Assembly: GCA_958296405.1 (NCBI GenBank)
Contig: OY282519.1
Coordinates: 2,960,132 to 3,024,131 of the forward strand
DNA: 64,000 nucleotides
Direction: 5' to 3'
Source of the DNA: an uncultured Pseudomonadales bacterium
GTDB lineage: Bacteria > Pseudomonadota > Gammaproteobacteria > Pseudomonadales > Azotimanducaceae
The notes below the pieces were generated by a model. The model was not told the DNA's origin. It did no database searches and worked only from the letters and a program-made list of their open reading frames with translations. The translations under genes and the position numbers were made by a program. Shown here piece by piece: positions 43,224-50,544 of this stretch. Positions within the stretch are counted from its first letter, which is position 1. The number at the start of each line of letters is the position of its first letter.

Positions 43224-43242
43224 TTGCACCAAACGGGTGCAA
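43224..43242. promoter_or_regulatory. NtrC-binding palindrome upstream of ntrBC
   Basis: TTGCACC-AAACG-GGTGCAA matches the NtrC enhancer pattern TGCACC-N5-GGTGCA exactly. It is centred about 85 bp upstream of the sigma54 site. A second half-like site, TTGCACC at 43191, lies exactly 33 bp (three turns) away on the promoter side. Confidence 0.8.
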
Positions 43243-43291
43243 TCATCAAGGTGGGCGACGGCCGGGTGGCAGCCAAGTGCGCTCAGCGCGA

Positions 43292-43846
43292 TTAGCGGAC
43301 GGTGGCGCGCAGCACGTGGAAGACCGATGGAGCGCCCTGCAACAGCGTGTCCCCGTTGGCGTCCACCACATCGATGCGCGCTTGATGGCTTCCGCGCGCC
43401 ACGTTCGCCAAGGCGAACTCCAAGCTGCCGTCCGCGTTGGCATCGGCCTTGGCAAGCATCGCGCCATCGACGAACAGCACGGCGCGATGCCCCGTCCGCA
43501 AAGACGGCGACACCTGCCCCCGCAACTGCACGGCGCCACCGTTGGCGCGCACTGCCTCCCCAGCCAAGGGCGCGAGGATGAGCGCGGAGACATAGGCTGA
43601 CGTTTCGGCGACGGGCTGTGCATCGCCGGCGGCCTCGTTGCCGCTCGACGGAAGCAAGGCGGCGTAGACGTTCACCCCAGCAGGGCGCTGCGCCACTTCG
43701 GCCGTGTCCAACGGCACATCGCTGAACACGGGCAACCCGTCGGCATCCACGGAGCGATACACCTCGGCATCGGCATCGGCACCGCCGGCGCTGGCGGCAA
43801 GAAGCGTGACGGCTAGTGCCGGCCACATCCTGCGCCGCCCAGCCAT
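43292..43846 (-). CDS. Exported DUF4124-domain protein
   Basis: The protein has 184 residues from the ATG at 43846, chosen because the signal peptide (MWPALAVTLLAASAGGADA) follows it; an ATG at 43912 would add 22 unlikely residues. DUF4124 is seen in AEVYRSVDADGLPVFSDVP. A C-terminal Ig-like domain (VQLRGQVSPSLRTGHRAVLF, GSHQARIDVVDANGDTLL) follows. DUF4124 proteins often lie between glnA and ntrB in gammaproteobacteria, as here; their role in the periplasm is unknown. Confidence 0.85.
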   Translation of the reverse strand: MAGRRRMWPALAVTLLAASAGGADADAEVYRSVDADGLPVFSDVPLDTAEVAQRPAGVNVYAALLPSSGNEAAGDAQPVAETSAYVSALILAPLAGEAVRANGGAVQLRGQVSPSLRTGHRAVLFVDGAMLAKADANADGSLEFALANVARGSHQARIDVVDANGDTLLQGAPSVFHVLRATVR

Positions 43847-43917
43847 CGGCCACCGCCCTAGCTGGCCGCGCGCAACCCGTAGGCCGGTCGTGGCCCCAAG
43901 TGCGCGCGGCATGGCCG

Positions 43918-45330
43918 TCAGACGGAGTAGTACAGGTCGAACTCGGCGGGATGCGTGGTCATGCGCAGCACTTCCACTTCCGCCTGCTTGAGTTCGATGT
44001 AGGCGTCGATCTGATCGTCGCTGAAGACGCCGCCCGCGGTGAGGAAGCCGCGGTCCGCGTCCAAGGCTTCCAAGGCTTGGTCGAGCGAGGCGCACACGGT
44101 GGGAACGCCGACGAGTTCCTCCGGCGCAAGATCGTACAAGTCTTTGTCGAAGGGGTCGCCAGGGTGAATCTGGTTCTGGATGCCGTCGATGCCGGCCATC
44201 AGCATGGCGGCGAACGTCAGGTACGGATTGCCGGCGGCATCCGGGAACCGCACTTCCACCCGATATGCCTTCGGGTTGCCGCCCTGCACGTAAGGGATGC
44301 GGATGGAGGCCGAGCGGTTACGCGCCGAGTAAGCGAGCAGCACCGGCGCCTCAAAGCCCGGCACGAGCCGCTTGTAGGAGTTGGTGGCCGCGTTCGAGAA
44401 CGCGTTGATGGCGCGGGCGTGCTTGATGATGCCGCCGATGTAGTACAGCGCCGTGTCCGAGAGGCCGGCGTAGCCGTCGCCATAGAAGACGTTCTCGCCG
44501 CCGCGGGCGATGGACTGATGCACATGCATGCCGTTGCCGTTGTCTCCCACCAAGGGCTTGGGCATGAAAGTGGCCGTCTTGTTGTAGGCGTGGGCCACGT
44601 TGTGGACGACGTACTTGTACATCTGCAACTCGTCCGCCTTCGCCACCAGCGTGTTGAACTGCACGCCGATCTCGTTTTGGCACGCCGTGCCGACTTCGTG
44701 GTGATGCACTTCCACCGGCAACCCCATCGACAGCAGGGTGCTGCACATGGCATTGCGCAAGTCCATGGCGGAATCCACCGGCGGCACGGGGAAGTAACCC
44801 CCCTTCACACGCGGGCGGTGGCCCATGTTGCCGCCCTCGTATTCGGAGTTCGATTCCCACGCCGCTTCTTCCGCCGAGATGGCGTAGGAGGCGCCGGAGA
44901 TGTCCACCTTCCAACGCACGTCGTCAAACACGAAAAACTCGGCCTCCGGCCCGAAATAGGCCGTGTCGCCGATGCCGGTGGACGCGAGATACTGTTCAGC
45001 GAGCTTGGCCGTGGAGCGCGGGTCCCGCCCGTACGGCTGCATGGTGCTCGGCTCGACGATGTCGCAGCGCAGGTTGACGGTGGTTTCGTCTCGGAACGGA
45101 TCCAGCACCGGCGTGGAGTCATCCGGCATCAGGATCATGTCCGACTCGTTGATGGACTTCCAACCCGAAACGGAAGAGCCATCGAACATGAGGCCGTCTG
45201 CGAACACGTCATCGTCCACGCGCTCAGCCGGGATGGTGGTGTGCTGCTCCTTGCCGCGCGGATCCGTGAAACGCAGGTCTACCCACTTGGCGTCCTTGTC
45301 TTGGATCAGCTTTAACGTGTTTTCCGACAT
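43918..45330 (-). CDS. glnA: Glutamine synthetase type I
   Basis: The 470-residue enzyme makes glutamine from glutamate, ammonia and ATP as a dodecamer. Family motifs are [20 protein letters not shown], the metal site in [15 protein letters not shown], the ATP/ammonia site [34 protein letters not shown], and the adenylylation loop ending EFDLYYSV, whose Tyr is the target of GlnE. AAGGAG precedes the ATG. It is followed by DUF4124 and ntrBC in the same direction. Confidence 0.98.
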   Translation of the reverse strand: MSENTLKLIQDKDAKWVDLRFTDPRGKEQHTTIPAERVDDDVFADGLMFDGSSVSGWKSINESDMILMPDDSTPVLDPFRDETTVNLRCDIVEPSTMQPYGRDPRSTAKLAEQYLASTGIGDTAYFGPEAEFFVFDDVRWKVDISGASYAISAEEAAWESNSEYEGGNMGHRPRVKGGYFPVPPVDSAMDLRNAMCSTLLSMGLPVEVHHHEVGTACQNEIGVQFNTLVAKADELQMYKYVVHNVAHAYNKTATFMPKPLVGDNGNGMHVHQSIARGGENVFYGDGYAGLSDTALYYIGGIIKHARAINAFSNAATNSYKRLVPGFEAPVLLAYSARNRSASIRIPYVQGGNPKAYRVEVRFPDAAGNPYLTFAAMLMAGIDGIQNQIHPGDPFDKDLYDLAPEELVGVPTVCASLDQALEALDADRGFLTAGGVFSDDQIDAYIELKQAEVEVLRMTTHPAEFDLYYSV

Positions 45331-45459
45331 TCGGCTAACGCTCCTTGTGAACTCGGTGTGTTAACGACGGCGCGAAGCGCGTCGCCCCAAGCGGCCTGGC
45401 GCCGCCCCCTTGAAACTTAGGCGATCGAGTGGGGCCTGCCTGCCGCTGCCGTTAGGACA

Positions 45460-45475
45460 AGCAACATCGGCGCCA
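45460..45475 (-). promoter_or_regulatory. Candidate sigma54 promoter of glnA
   Basis: The minus strand reads TGGCGCCGATGTTGCT: GG and GC are spaced correctly, and 10 of 12 fixed positions match the sigma54 consensus. It lies about 130 bp before glnA. No clear NtrC palindrome was found further upstream, so support is weaker than for ntrBC. The 280 bp between glnA and the TusA-like gene hold no gene. Confidence 0.5.
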
Positions 45476-45610
45476 ACGCGAATTCGCCCCTCCCGTTTCG
45501 CACGGCGGCGATGCGCGGCGCAGCTTCGAAGCGGGCCGCCAACCCGAGCCGCCGGACGCCTCAAGCTCGCTCTTGCCTCTCTCGCGGAAGCCGGGCGGCC
45601 AAGGCACAGT

Positions 45611-45889
45611 TCAAGTCTCGCACACTTCGATGCGAATGCGAATGTCCCCCCTCTCGCGCCAAGTGCCCACCACCCGGTGGCCATGCACTGCGCACCAAGC
45701 GGGAATGTCGTGCAATGTGCCTGGATCCGTGGCGAAAACGTCGAGCAGACCGCCGGGCGCCAAGGTGCCGGCCGCGTCTTGGGCGCGGATGACAGGCAGC
45801 GGGCAGAGCAAGCCGCGCGCGTCCACCTCATGCACAGACGCGTTGCTGGCGTCGGGCGCGCCAGCGGGCCGCTCCGTGGCTTCAGACAT
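45611..45889 (-). CDS. TusA/SirA-like sulfur-carrier protein
   Basis: The protein has 92 residues from the ATG at 45889. The TusA fold carries persulfide on a single Cys, here in VHEVDARGLLCPLPVIRAQD; the C-terminal strands RVVGTWRERGDIRIRIEVC complete it. The N-terminal 20 residues are an unstructured extension. Its start overlaps the stop of the PP-loop thiouridylase-like gene by 8 bp, so it is probably the sulfur donor to that enzyme. Confidence 0.85.
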   Translation of the reverse strand: MSEATERPAGAPDASNASVHEVDARGLLCPLPVIRAQDAAGTLAPGGLLDVFATDPGTLHDIPAWCAVHGHRVVGTWRERGDIRIRIEVCET

Positions 45890-46928
45890 GCCAAGCCCGC
45901 GGAATCTCGGACGCCGGCAGCGGCACCACCTGCAGCGCCTCGGTGACGCCATTGGTGTGGTGAGCGCTCACACCGACTTGGGCGGCGTCCCGGCCTTGGC
46001 TGTAGCGGGCCAGCACCCGCGCGGCGAGGCGCACGTCGCCCCGGCTCGGCGCTCCGTCGATCAGCGCCAAGGGGCCCTCCACATCCACCATGCGCAGGTG
46101 CAAAAACCGTTTCCGGTAGCCTTCGAGAAAGCGGTTCTCGCCCGCTTCCCGCCCCACGATGAGCTTGTAATGGCGCGCCGGCCGAACGTGCCGCCCCACC
46201 TTGAGGAGCATGATGTCGTCGAGATCGTAGTCGCGTTCGCCGCGCGCCTGCCACAGGTCACTCAGCTTCGCGGCATAAGCGGCGTCCGTCAGAAAACAGC
46301 AGCCGCCGGCCGGTTGCGCATAATCCGTGAAGCCGAGCTGCGCGGCCAACGCCATCTGCGGCTTGCGGCTGCGGCCTTCGAAGCCGTGCAGGCGCGCACG
46401 GTCCACCCAGCCCTCGCGCTCAGGCTTGGTCGGCGCCAGCCGCTTGGCGCACAGCGGACGCAAGAGAAGATCATCCGCGCCGGACTCCTTGGCGATGATC
46501 GGCATGGTGGCTTTGCGCTGGGATTTCGGGCGCTGGCCGATCACTTCGCCGGTGATGACGAAGTCAAAGCCATTCGCATCCATGAACCCCCATGCCAATG
46601 CCTTGTTCACCATGAAAATCTTGCAGTCGAGGCAGGGGTTGAGATGCTGGCCGTAGCCGTGCTTCGGGCGCAGCACGATGTCCTTGTACTGCTCCGACAC
46701 GTCGATGATGTGCAACTTGATGCCTAGCTGCTGTGCCACCCACAGCGCGTTGTTGCGCTTCGGCCGCGCTTGGTGCCGGGCGCGAATGGCGTGGGTGTGG
46801 CCTTCCACGCAGAATCCGGTGTAGAAATTGAGCCCTTCCACATGGACGCCCTCCTCCATGACCACTTTCGCGGCCAGCATGGAATCGAGCCCGCCCGAAA
46901 TGAGGGCGACTGCCTTCTTTTGCATCAT
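45882..46928 (-). CDS. PP-loop ATPase, ThiI/MnmA-like putative tRNA thiolation enzyme
   Basis: The protein has 348 residues starting at ATG-ATG (46928/46925). The PP-loop ATPase motif is ALISGGLDSMLAAKVV. Next come GYGQHLNPCLDCKIFM with a CxxC pair, a conserved block FVITGEVIGQRPKSQRKATM, LLLRPLCAKRLAPTKPE and AQPAGGCCFLTDAAYA. This is a distinct family related to MnmA/ThiI but without their partner domains, and it is often just annotated as a thiouridylase homologue. The overlap with a TusA-like gene supports tRNA or other sulfur transfer. The target base is unknown. Confidence 0.8.
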   Translation of the reverse strand: MMQKKAVALISGGLDSMLAAKVVMEEGVHVEGLNFYTGFCVEGHTHAIRARHQARPKRNNALWVAQQLGIKLHIIDVSEQYKDIVLRPKHGYGQHLNPCLDCKIFMVNKALAWGFMDANGFDFVITGEVIGQRPKSQRKATMPIIAKESGADDLLLRPLCAKRLAPTKPEREGWVDRARLHGFEGRSRKPQMALAAQLGFTDYAQPAGGCCFLTDAAYAAKLSDLWQARGERDYDLDDIMLLKVGRHVRPARHYKLIVGREAGENRFLEGYRKRFLHLRMVDVEGPLALIDGAPSRGDVRLAARVLARYSQGRDAAQVGVSAHHTNGVTEALQVVPLPASEIPRAWHV

Positions 46929-47084
46929 GGCGGCTATTGTAGAAGAACCTCGTGTGGAAGAACTTGGCACCGAGCGGCTCCGGCGTGGCGCGACGTGCCG
47001 CCCGAGGGCTGCGCTGGCGGCTGGCCAACGGCTGGCCCCGGCACGAACGGCGCGACTGCCCCAAAAGTCAGCGCCCAGAGACCC

Positions 47085-47522
47085 ATGAGGGCGCTCTGCC
47101 AACGCGTCGCCGGCGCGGCGGTGGCTGTGGACGGCGCGGAGGTCGCCCGCATCGGCCAAGGGCTGTTGGTGTTCCTCGGCGTGTTCCGGGAAGACGACGC
47201 GCAGCGGGCCGACAAGCTGGCCGCCAAGACGTTGGCGCTGCGGGTGTTCGCGGACGCCGCCAAGCCGATGAATCGCTCTGTCGTGGACATCGGCGGCGGC
47301 GTGCTCGTCGTCTCCCAATTCACCTTGGCGGCGGACACCTCCCGCGGCAACCGCCCCAGCTTCGCGCACGCCGCCGAGCCGACCCACGCCAAAGCGCTCT
47401 ACGAGCGCTACCTAGACGCCCTGCGCCAGCGCTGGGCACCCGTGCATGCCGGCATCTTCGGCGCCGACATGCAGGTGAGCCTGACCAACGATGGGCCAGT
47501 GACGATTCTGTTGGAGGGTTAG
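47085..47522 (+). CDS. dtd: D-aminoacyl-tRNA deacylase
   Basis: The protein has 145 residues, the standard Dtd length. It removes D-amino acids and glycine wrongly attached to tRNA. The catalytic SQFTLAADT motif and the Gly-cisPro region SLTNDGPVTILLE are both present, as is RALCQRVAGAAVAVDG at the N-terminus. It is divergent from the thiolation pair. Confidence 0.97.
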   Translation: MRALCQRVAGAAVAVDGAEVARIGQGLLVFLGVFREDDAQRADKLAAKTLALRVFADAAKPMNRSVVDIGGGVLVVSQFTLAADTSRGNRPSFAHAAEPTHAKALYERYLDALRQRWAPVHAGIFGADMQVSLTNDGPVTILLEG

Positions 47523-47746
47523 GAGCGACGCACGATGCCCAGGACGCCAGCGGTCCACCCAGTCCACGCTGCTTCGCCGCGATTGGCAGACAGTGGAATC
47601 TTTTTGTATCTGTCTCTGGCCCGCGTCGAACGGCTGAGTGTGCAAACCGGACAGGCTGCAAGCGAGCCCGATCAGCAGGAACTCGCGATTGCGTGAGCCA
47701 GCGCCAGTGGCCACAGCGTCTGTCACAACATGCCGGCGCGGCATCG

Positions 47747-47775
47747 TGGACACCCACTAATTTCTCACACATAAT
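47747..47775 (+). promoter_or_regulatory. Sigma70-like promoter of the short unit
   Basis: TGGACA (47747-47752) and CATAAT (47770-47775) with a 17-bp spacer; the start would fall near 47782, 17 bases before the strong ribosome site. Confidence 0.55.
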
Positions 47776-47862
47776 GTGGCCGTGTTTGGCCGAGAGTGAA
47801 GGAGGTGATCTGTGAAATCTGCGGTAAAGGAGCGGGGACGGTAGCTCACCGCTCCATCCCGG

Positions 47863-47908
47863 GGTGAAGGCGCTTCGGCGCCGATCGCGCGCTCGAAGCG
47901 CCTTCGCC
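47863..47908. terminator. 15-bp stem hairpin ending the short unit
   Basis: GGTGAAGGCGCTTCG pairs with CGAAGCGCCTTCGCC (one G-T pair) around a 16-base loop. It follows the tiny frames directly, and CAAAACC rather than a T-run comes after, so it may be a structured RNA element rather than a classic terminator. Confidence 0.5.
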
Positions 47909-48083
47909 AAAACCTGACACCTTGCGTCCACCCATCACTAGGCGTTGCCGGCTTCAACGCCGTCGTCACGTTTAGCTCCTTCCTCTCCTATCGGCTCCTA
48001 TCGGCGACGTGCCCCTAGCGCATCCCGCTAAGCTGCCCCTGCTACCATTGCCAAGCATCACCGTTGCCGAACTGGGGGAGGCT

Positions 48084-48998
48084 ATGAAGCTTGCAGTCGA
48101 GTTCCCAAGCGTTGCTTACCGCGAGGGTGGCGCTGCCGTGGTGAAGCTCGCGCAGGGCATTGAAGCCATCGGCTACGACCAAATCGACATGTTTGACCAT
48201 GTCATCATGGGCTATCCCACCGATTCGCGCGAAGCACCGATCTACCCACCGCAGATGCCGATCATGGAAGCGCTGATGACGTTGAGCTTCATCGCGTCCG
48301 CCACGTCGCGCATCGGCCTCGGCACCGAAGTGCTGGTGCTGCCGCAACGTCAACCCGTGCTGGTGGCCAAACAGGTGGCCACCCTCGACACGCTGTCTGG
48401 CGGACGCATGCGTTTGGGCGTTGGCGTGGGTTGGCAGGCATCCGAATACGATGCGCTTGAGGAGCGGTTCGACAATCGCGGCAAGCGCATGGACGAGGCG
48501 ATTCGGGTGCTGCGCGCCTACTGGGGCGACAAGCGGGTGGACTTCAAGGGCGACTACTACTCGGCCACCGCGATGGCGATGGAACCCAAGCCGCCACAAG
48601 GGCGTAGCCTGCCAATTTGGGTCGGCGGCAGCGCCGCGGCGGCGCTCAAGCGCGTTGGCGAACAAGGCGACGGCTGGCTTTCCAACGCGATTGCCGAACC
48701 CGCCTTCGCTGCCAAGTGCCGAGAGCGCATCCTCGGGCACGCCGAAGCTGCCGGGCGCGACCCCGCTGCCATCGGCTTCCAACAAATGCTCGCCCTGCCG
48801 CCGCGAGATCAGGCAGACAAGGCGTTTTACGCAGACAAGGAACAGGTGGTGCGCCGCGCCGAGGAGGTGGCGGCGATGGGCTTCGATTGGACCGCGCTCA
48901 ACGCCACCGCCATCTTCCAAGCGGGCGCCCGCAGCGTGGATGCAATGCTGAACGAGCTAGGCGAGCTGCACGCGGCGATCCACGGCGCCGTTGGCTGA
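48084..48998 (+). CDS. LLM-class F420-type oxidoreductase
   Basis: The protein has 304 residues from the ATG at 48084 (MKLAVEFPSVAYREGGAAVV), with GGGGGAG before it. The luciferase-like barrel shows RIGLGTEVLVLPQRQPVLVA, TLDTLSGGRMRLGVGVGWQA and SLPIWVGGSAAAALKRVGEQ, the pattern of the F420-dependent TIGR03619-like branch. It is a different subfamily from the LLM enzyme at 10.2 kb. Substrate unknown. Confidence 0.9.
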   Translation: MKLAVEFPSVAYREGGAAVVKLAQGIEAIGYDQIDMFDHVIMGYPTDSREAPIYPPQMPIMEALMTLSFIASATSRIGLGTEVLVLPQRQPVLVAKQVATLDTLSGGRMRLGVGVGWQASEYDALEERFDNRGKRMDEAIRVLRAYWGDKRVDFKGDYYSATAMAMEPKPPQGRSLPIWVGGSAAAALKRVGEQGDGWLSNAIAEPAFAAKCRERILGHAEAAGRDPAAIGFQQMLALPPRDQADKAFYADKEQVVRRAEEVAAMGFDWTALNATAIFQAGARSVDAMLNELGELHAAIHGAVG

Positions 48999-49115
48999 AC
49001 GCCGCCGAGCGTCCAGACCTGCCAAGCGACGAGCGCAGCAGCCGGCTACTCCCTTGAACGGCGCGGATGAATGCAGTGCGCGTCGTTTCCGCGTGCCGGC
49101 CGACGCATCGTTGCG

Positions 49116-49460
49116 TTAGTTCCCGGCTTGGTAGTGTCGACACGCTTCACTATAAAAGCCTAGGTCCGTGAGGTTGGCTGCGCCGTCCGTGAACTGTGAC
49201 CAAGTTTTTCCGCAAGCCGCAAGCCAGCGTTCGTAGAGGACGCAATCCTCCGAATCATCGCAAGCGCCAGTCCGAGGCACCGCATCAATGCAATCCCGGT
49301 AGCTGTTTGGGGTGACGTAGCCGGCGGCGTGGCAGGCATTCACGAACGCCAATTGCTCGGCGGACAGGTTCACGTCAATTTCGACTTCTTGGGGCTGCGC
49401 ATGCGCTGTCACCCCGGTCACCGTCAACGCGAAGGCCACTGCGACCATGATGTGCTTCAC
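49116..49460 (-). CDS. Small exported Cys-rich protein of unknown function
   Basis: The 114-residue protein has a signal peptide (HIMVAVAFALTVTGVTAHAQ) and a mature part of about 93 residues with six Cys (NACHA, YRDCID, TGACDD, EDCVLY, LAACGK, SEACRH), enough for three disulfides. No family was recognised. A GGGGAGGGGGG tract precedes the ATG. It stands alone. Confidence 0.65.
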   Translation of the reverse strand: MKHIMVAVAFALTVTGVTAHAQPQEVEIDVNLSAEQLAFVNACHAAGYVTPNSYRDCIDAVPRTGACDDSEDCVLYERWLAACGKTWSQFTDGAANLTDLGFYSEACRHYQAGN

Positions 49461-49569
49461 TTCCCACCCCCCTCCCCAAATCTGATGGCGAGACTATTCC
49501 GCCAGCCGCGCCGGCGTCAACTGGCGGCGGCGCAGGGCGTCGGCGAGTTGGGCGTTCGCGGCACACCGC

Positions 49570-50538
49570 TTACAGCGAGTACAGCGTCACGAACATCACC
49601 AGCAGGAAGCCGGGGCCGAGCATGACCGAGTACAGCGCCATGAGCCCCAGCCACTTCGCGCCGGATACTGCCCGGCCACCGCCGTAGTAGCGCCGCAGCG
49701 CAAGGTAGTAGTAGGCGGCGAGCCACAGCGCGATCGCAGCGGTCAGGTAGTCTCCAACGACGTTCTCCGGCGCGAGCAACATCACCGTGAACGCAACGAA
49801 GGCGACGATGTGGATGTGCATGGCGAACACAAAGTGCTCCACGTAGTAGCGCCCGCTGAGCGGATAGAAGCACACCAACAGCAGGGCGTAGGCCGGCAGC
49901 ATGAAGAACATGGCGATGGGGAGGTTGTCGATGAGCCGGTCGAACGCCACCCTCGGTTGATGCAGCACATCGACCAACTGCGTCAACAGGAATCGCCAGA
50001 ACGGCTCAATCTCCACCTCCTCGGCGAAAGGCTCCAACTCAACCTGCAAGATCATGGCGCGCGCCAGCCGGCCCTCGTCATCCATGATTTCGTCCCACTT
50101 GCGCGCCTGCTCCGGTGGTAGCAAGGCGCGCACCGCGTCCGCACCGGCTTGGGCACCCGGCGGCTCGGGGCGCTCCCGCGCCGCGGCCAAGCGTTCCGCC
50201 GGCGGTGCGCCGAGTTCCGCAGTGAGCGACAGCACGAAGAAGAAGGCGATGCTGGCGAAGAAATACAGGCGCACCGGCGAGGAATAGTCCGCGCGCCGAT
50301 CTCGGGAGAACTCGGCCGGGAGTTCGCCAGGTCGCGTCGCCATCAGCTTGAAGGTGCGCAGCACGCGCGAATCCAGCTCGAACGCCTCGCGCAGGAACTC
50401 CCACATCATCCGCGGCAGCGAGCGGATGTAGCTGCGGTCGTTCTGCCCGCAACGGGCACAGAACCGATCGCGCCGCGGGCTGCCGCAGTTCGGGCAGATG
50501 CCGCTAAGCGGGCCGTCCAACGGCGTGGCGCCCGGCAA
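49570..50538 (-). CDS. DUF3667 membrane protein
   Basis: The protein has 322 residues from a TTG, the only start after the upstream stop. The N-terminal zinc ribbon (ICPNCGSPRRDRFCARCGQN) and the following MMWEFLREAFELDSRVLRTF and DYSSPVRLYFFASIAFFFVL are DUF3667 hallmarks. Four to five C-terminal helices follow. The family has no known function. It begins 6 bp after the PQQ dehydrogenase stop, so the two are probably co-transcribed. Confidence 0.85.
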   Translation of the reverse strand: MPGATPLDGPLSGICPNCGSPRRDRFCARCGQNDRSYIRSLPRMMWEFLREAFELDSRVLRTFKLMATRPGELPAEFSRDRRADYSSPVRLYFFASIAFFFVLSLTAELGAPPAERLAAARERPEPPGAQAGADAVRALLPPEQARKWDEIMDDEGRLARAMILQVELEPFAEEVEIEPFWRFLLTQLVDVLHQPRVAFDRLIDNLPIAMFFMLPAYALLLVCFYPLSGRYYVEHFVFAMHIHIVAFVAFTVMLLAPENVVGDYLTAAIALWLAAYYYLALRRYYGGGRAVSGAKWLGLMALYSVMLGPGFLLVMFVTLYSL

Positions 50539-50544
50539 CGCGCT

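Larger units (their letters stand above)
47523..48083. other. Gene-poor interval with a possible short transcription unit
   Basis: About 560 bp without a standard gene. The first 220 bp show no coding signal. A promoter-like pair at 47747-47775 is followed by an exceptionally strong ribosome site (AAGGAGGTGATC at 47799-47810), then two tiny frames: GTG at 47812 giving the 10-mer MKSAVKERGR, and GTG at 47796 giving 23 residues with CEICGKG. A 15-bp hairpin ends at 47908. The last 170 bp before the LLM gene hold nothing else clear. Confidence 0.5.

Noticed and set aside
47799-47810. AAGGAGGTGATC as the edge of an antisense 16S rRNA fragment
   Set aside because: The match stops after 12 bases; the usual CCAGCC does not follow, so it is a ribosome-binding site rather than rRNA.
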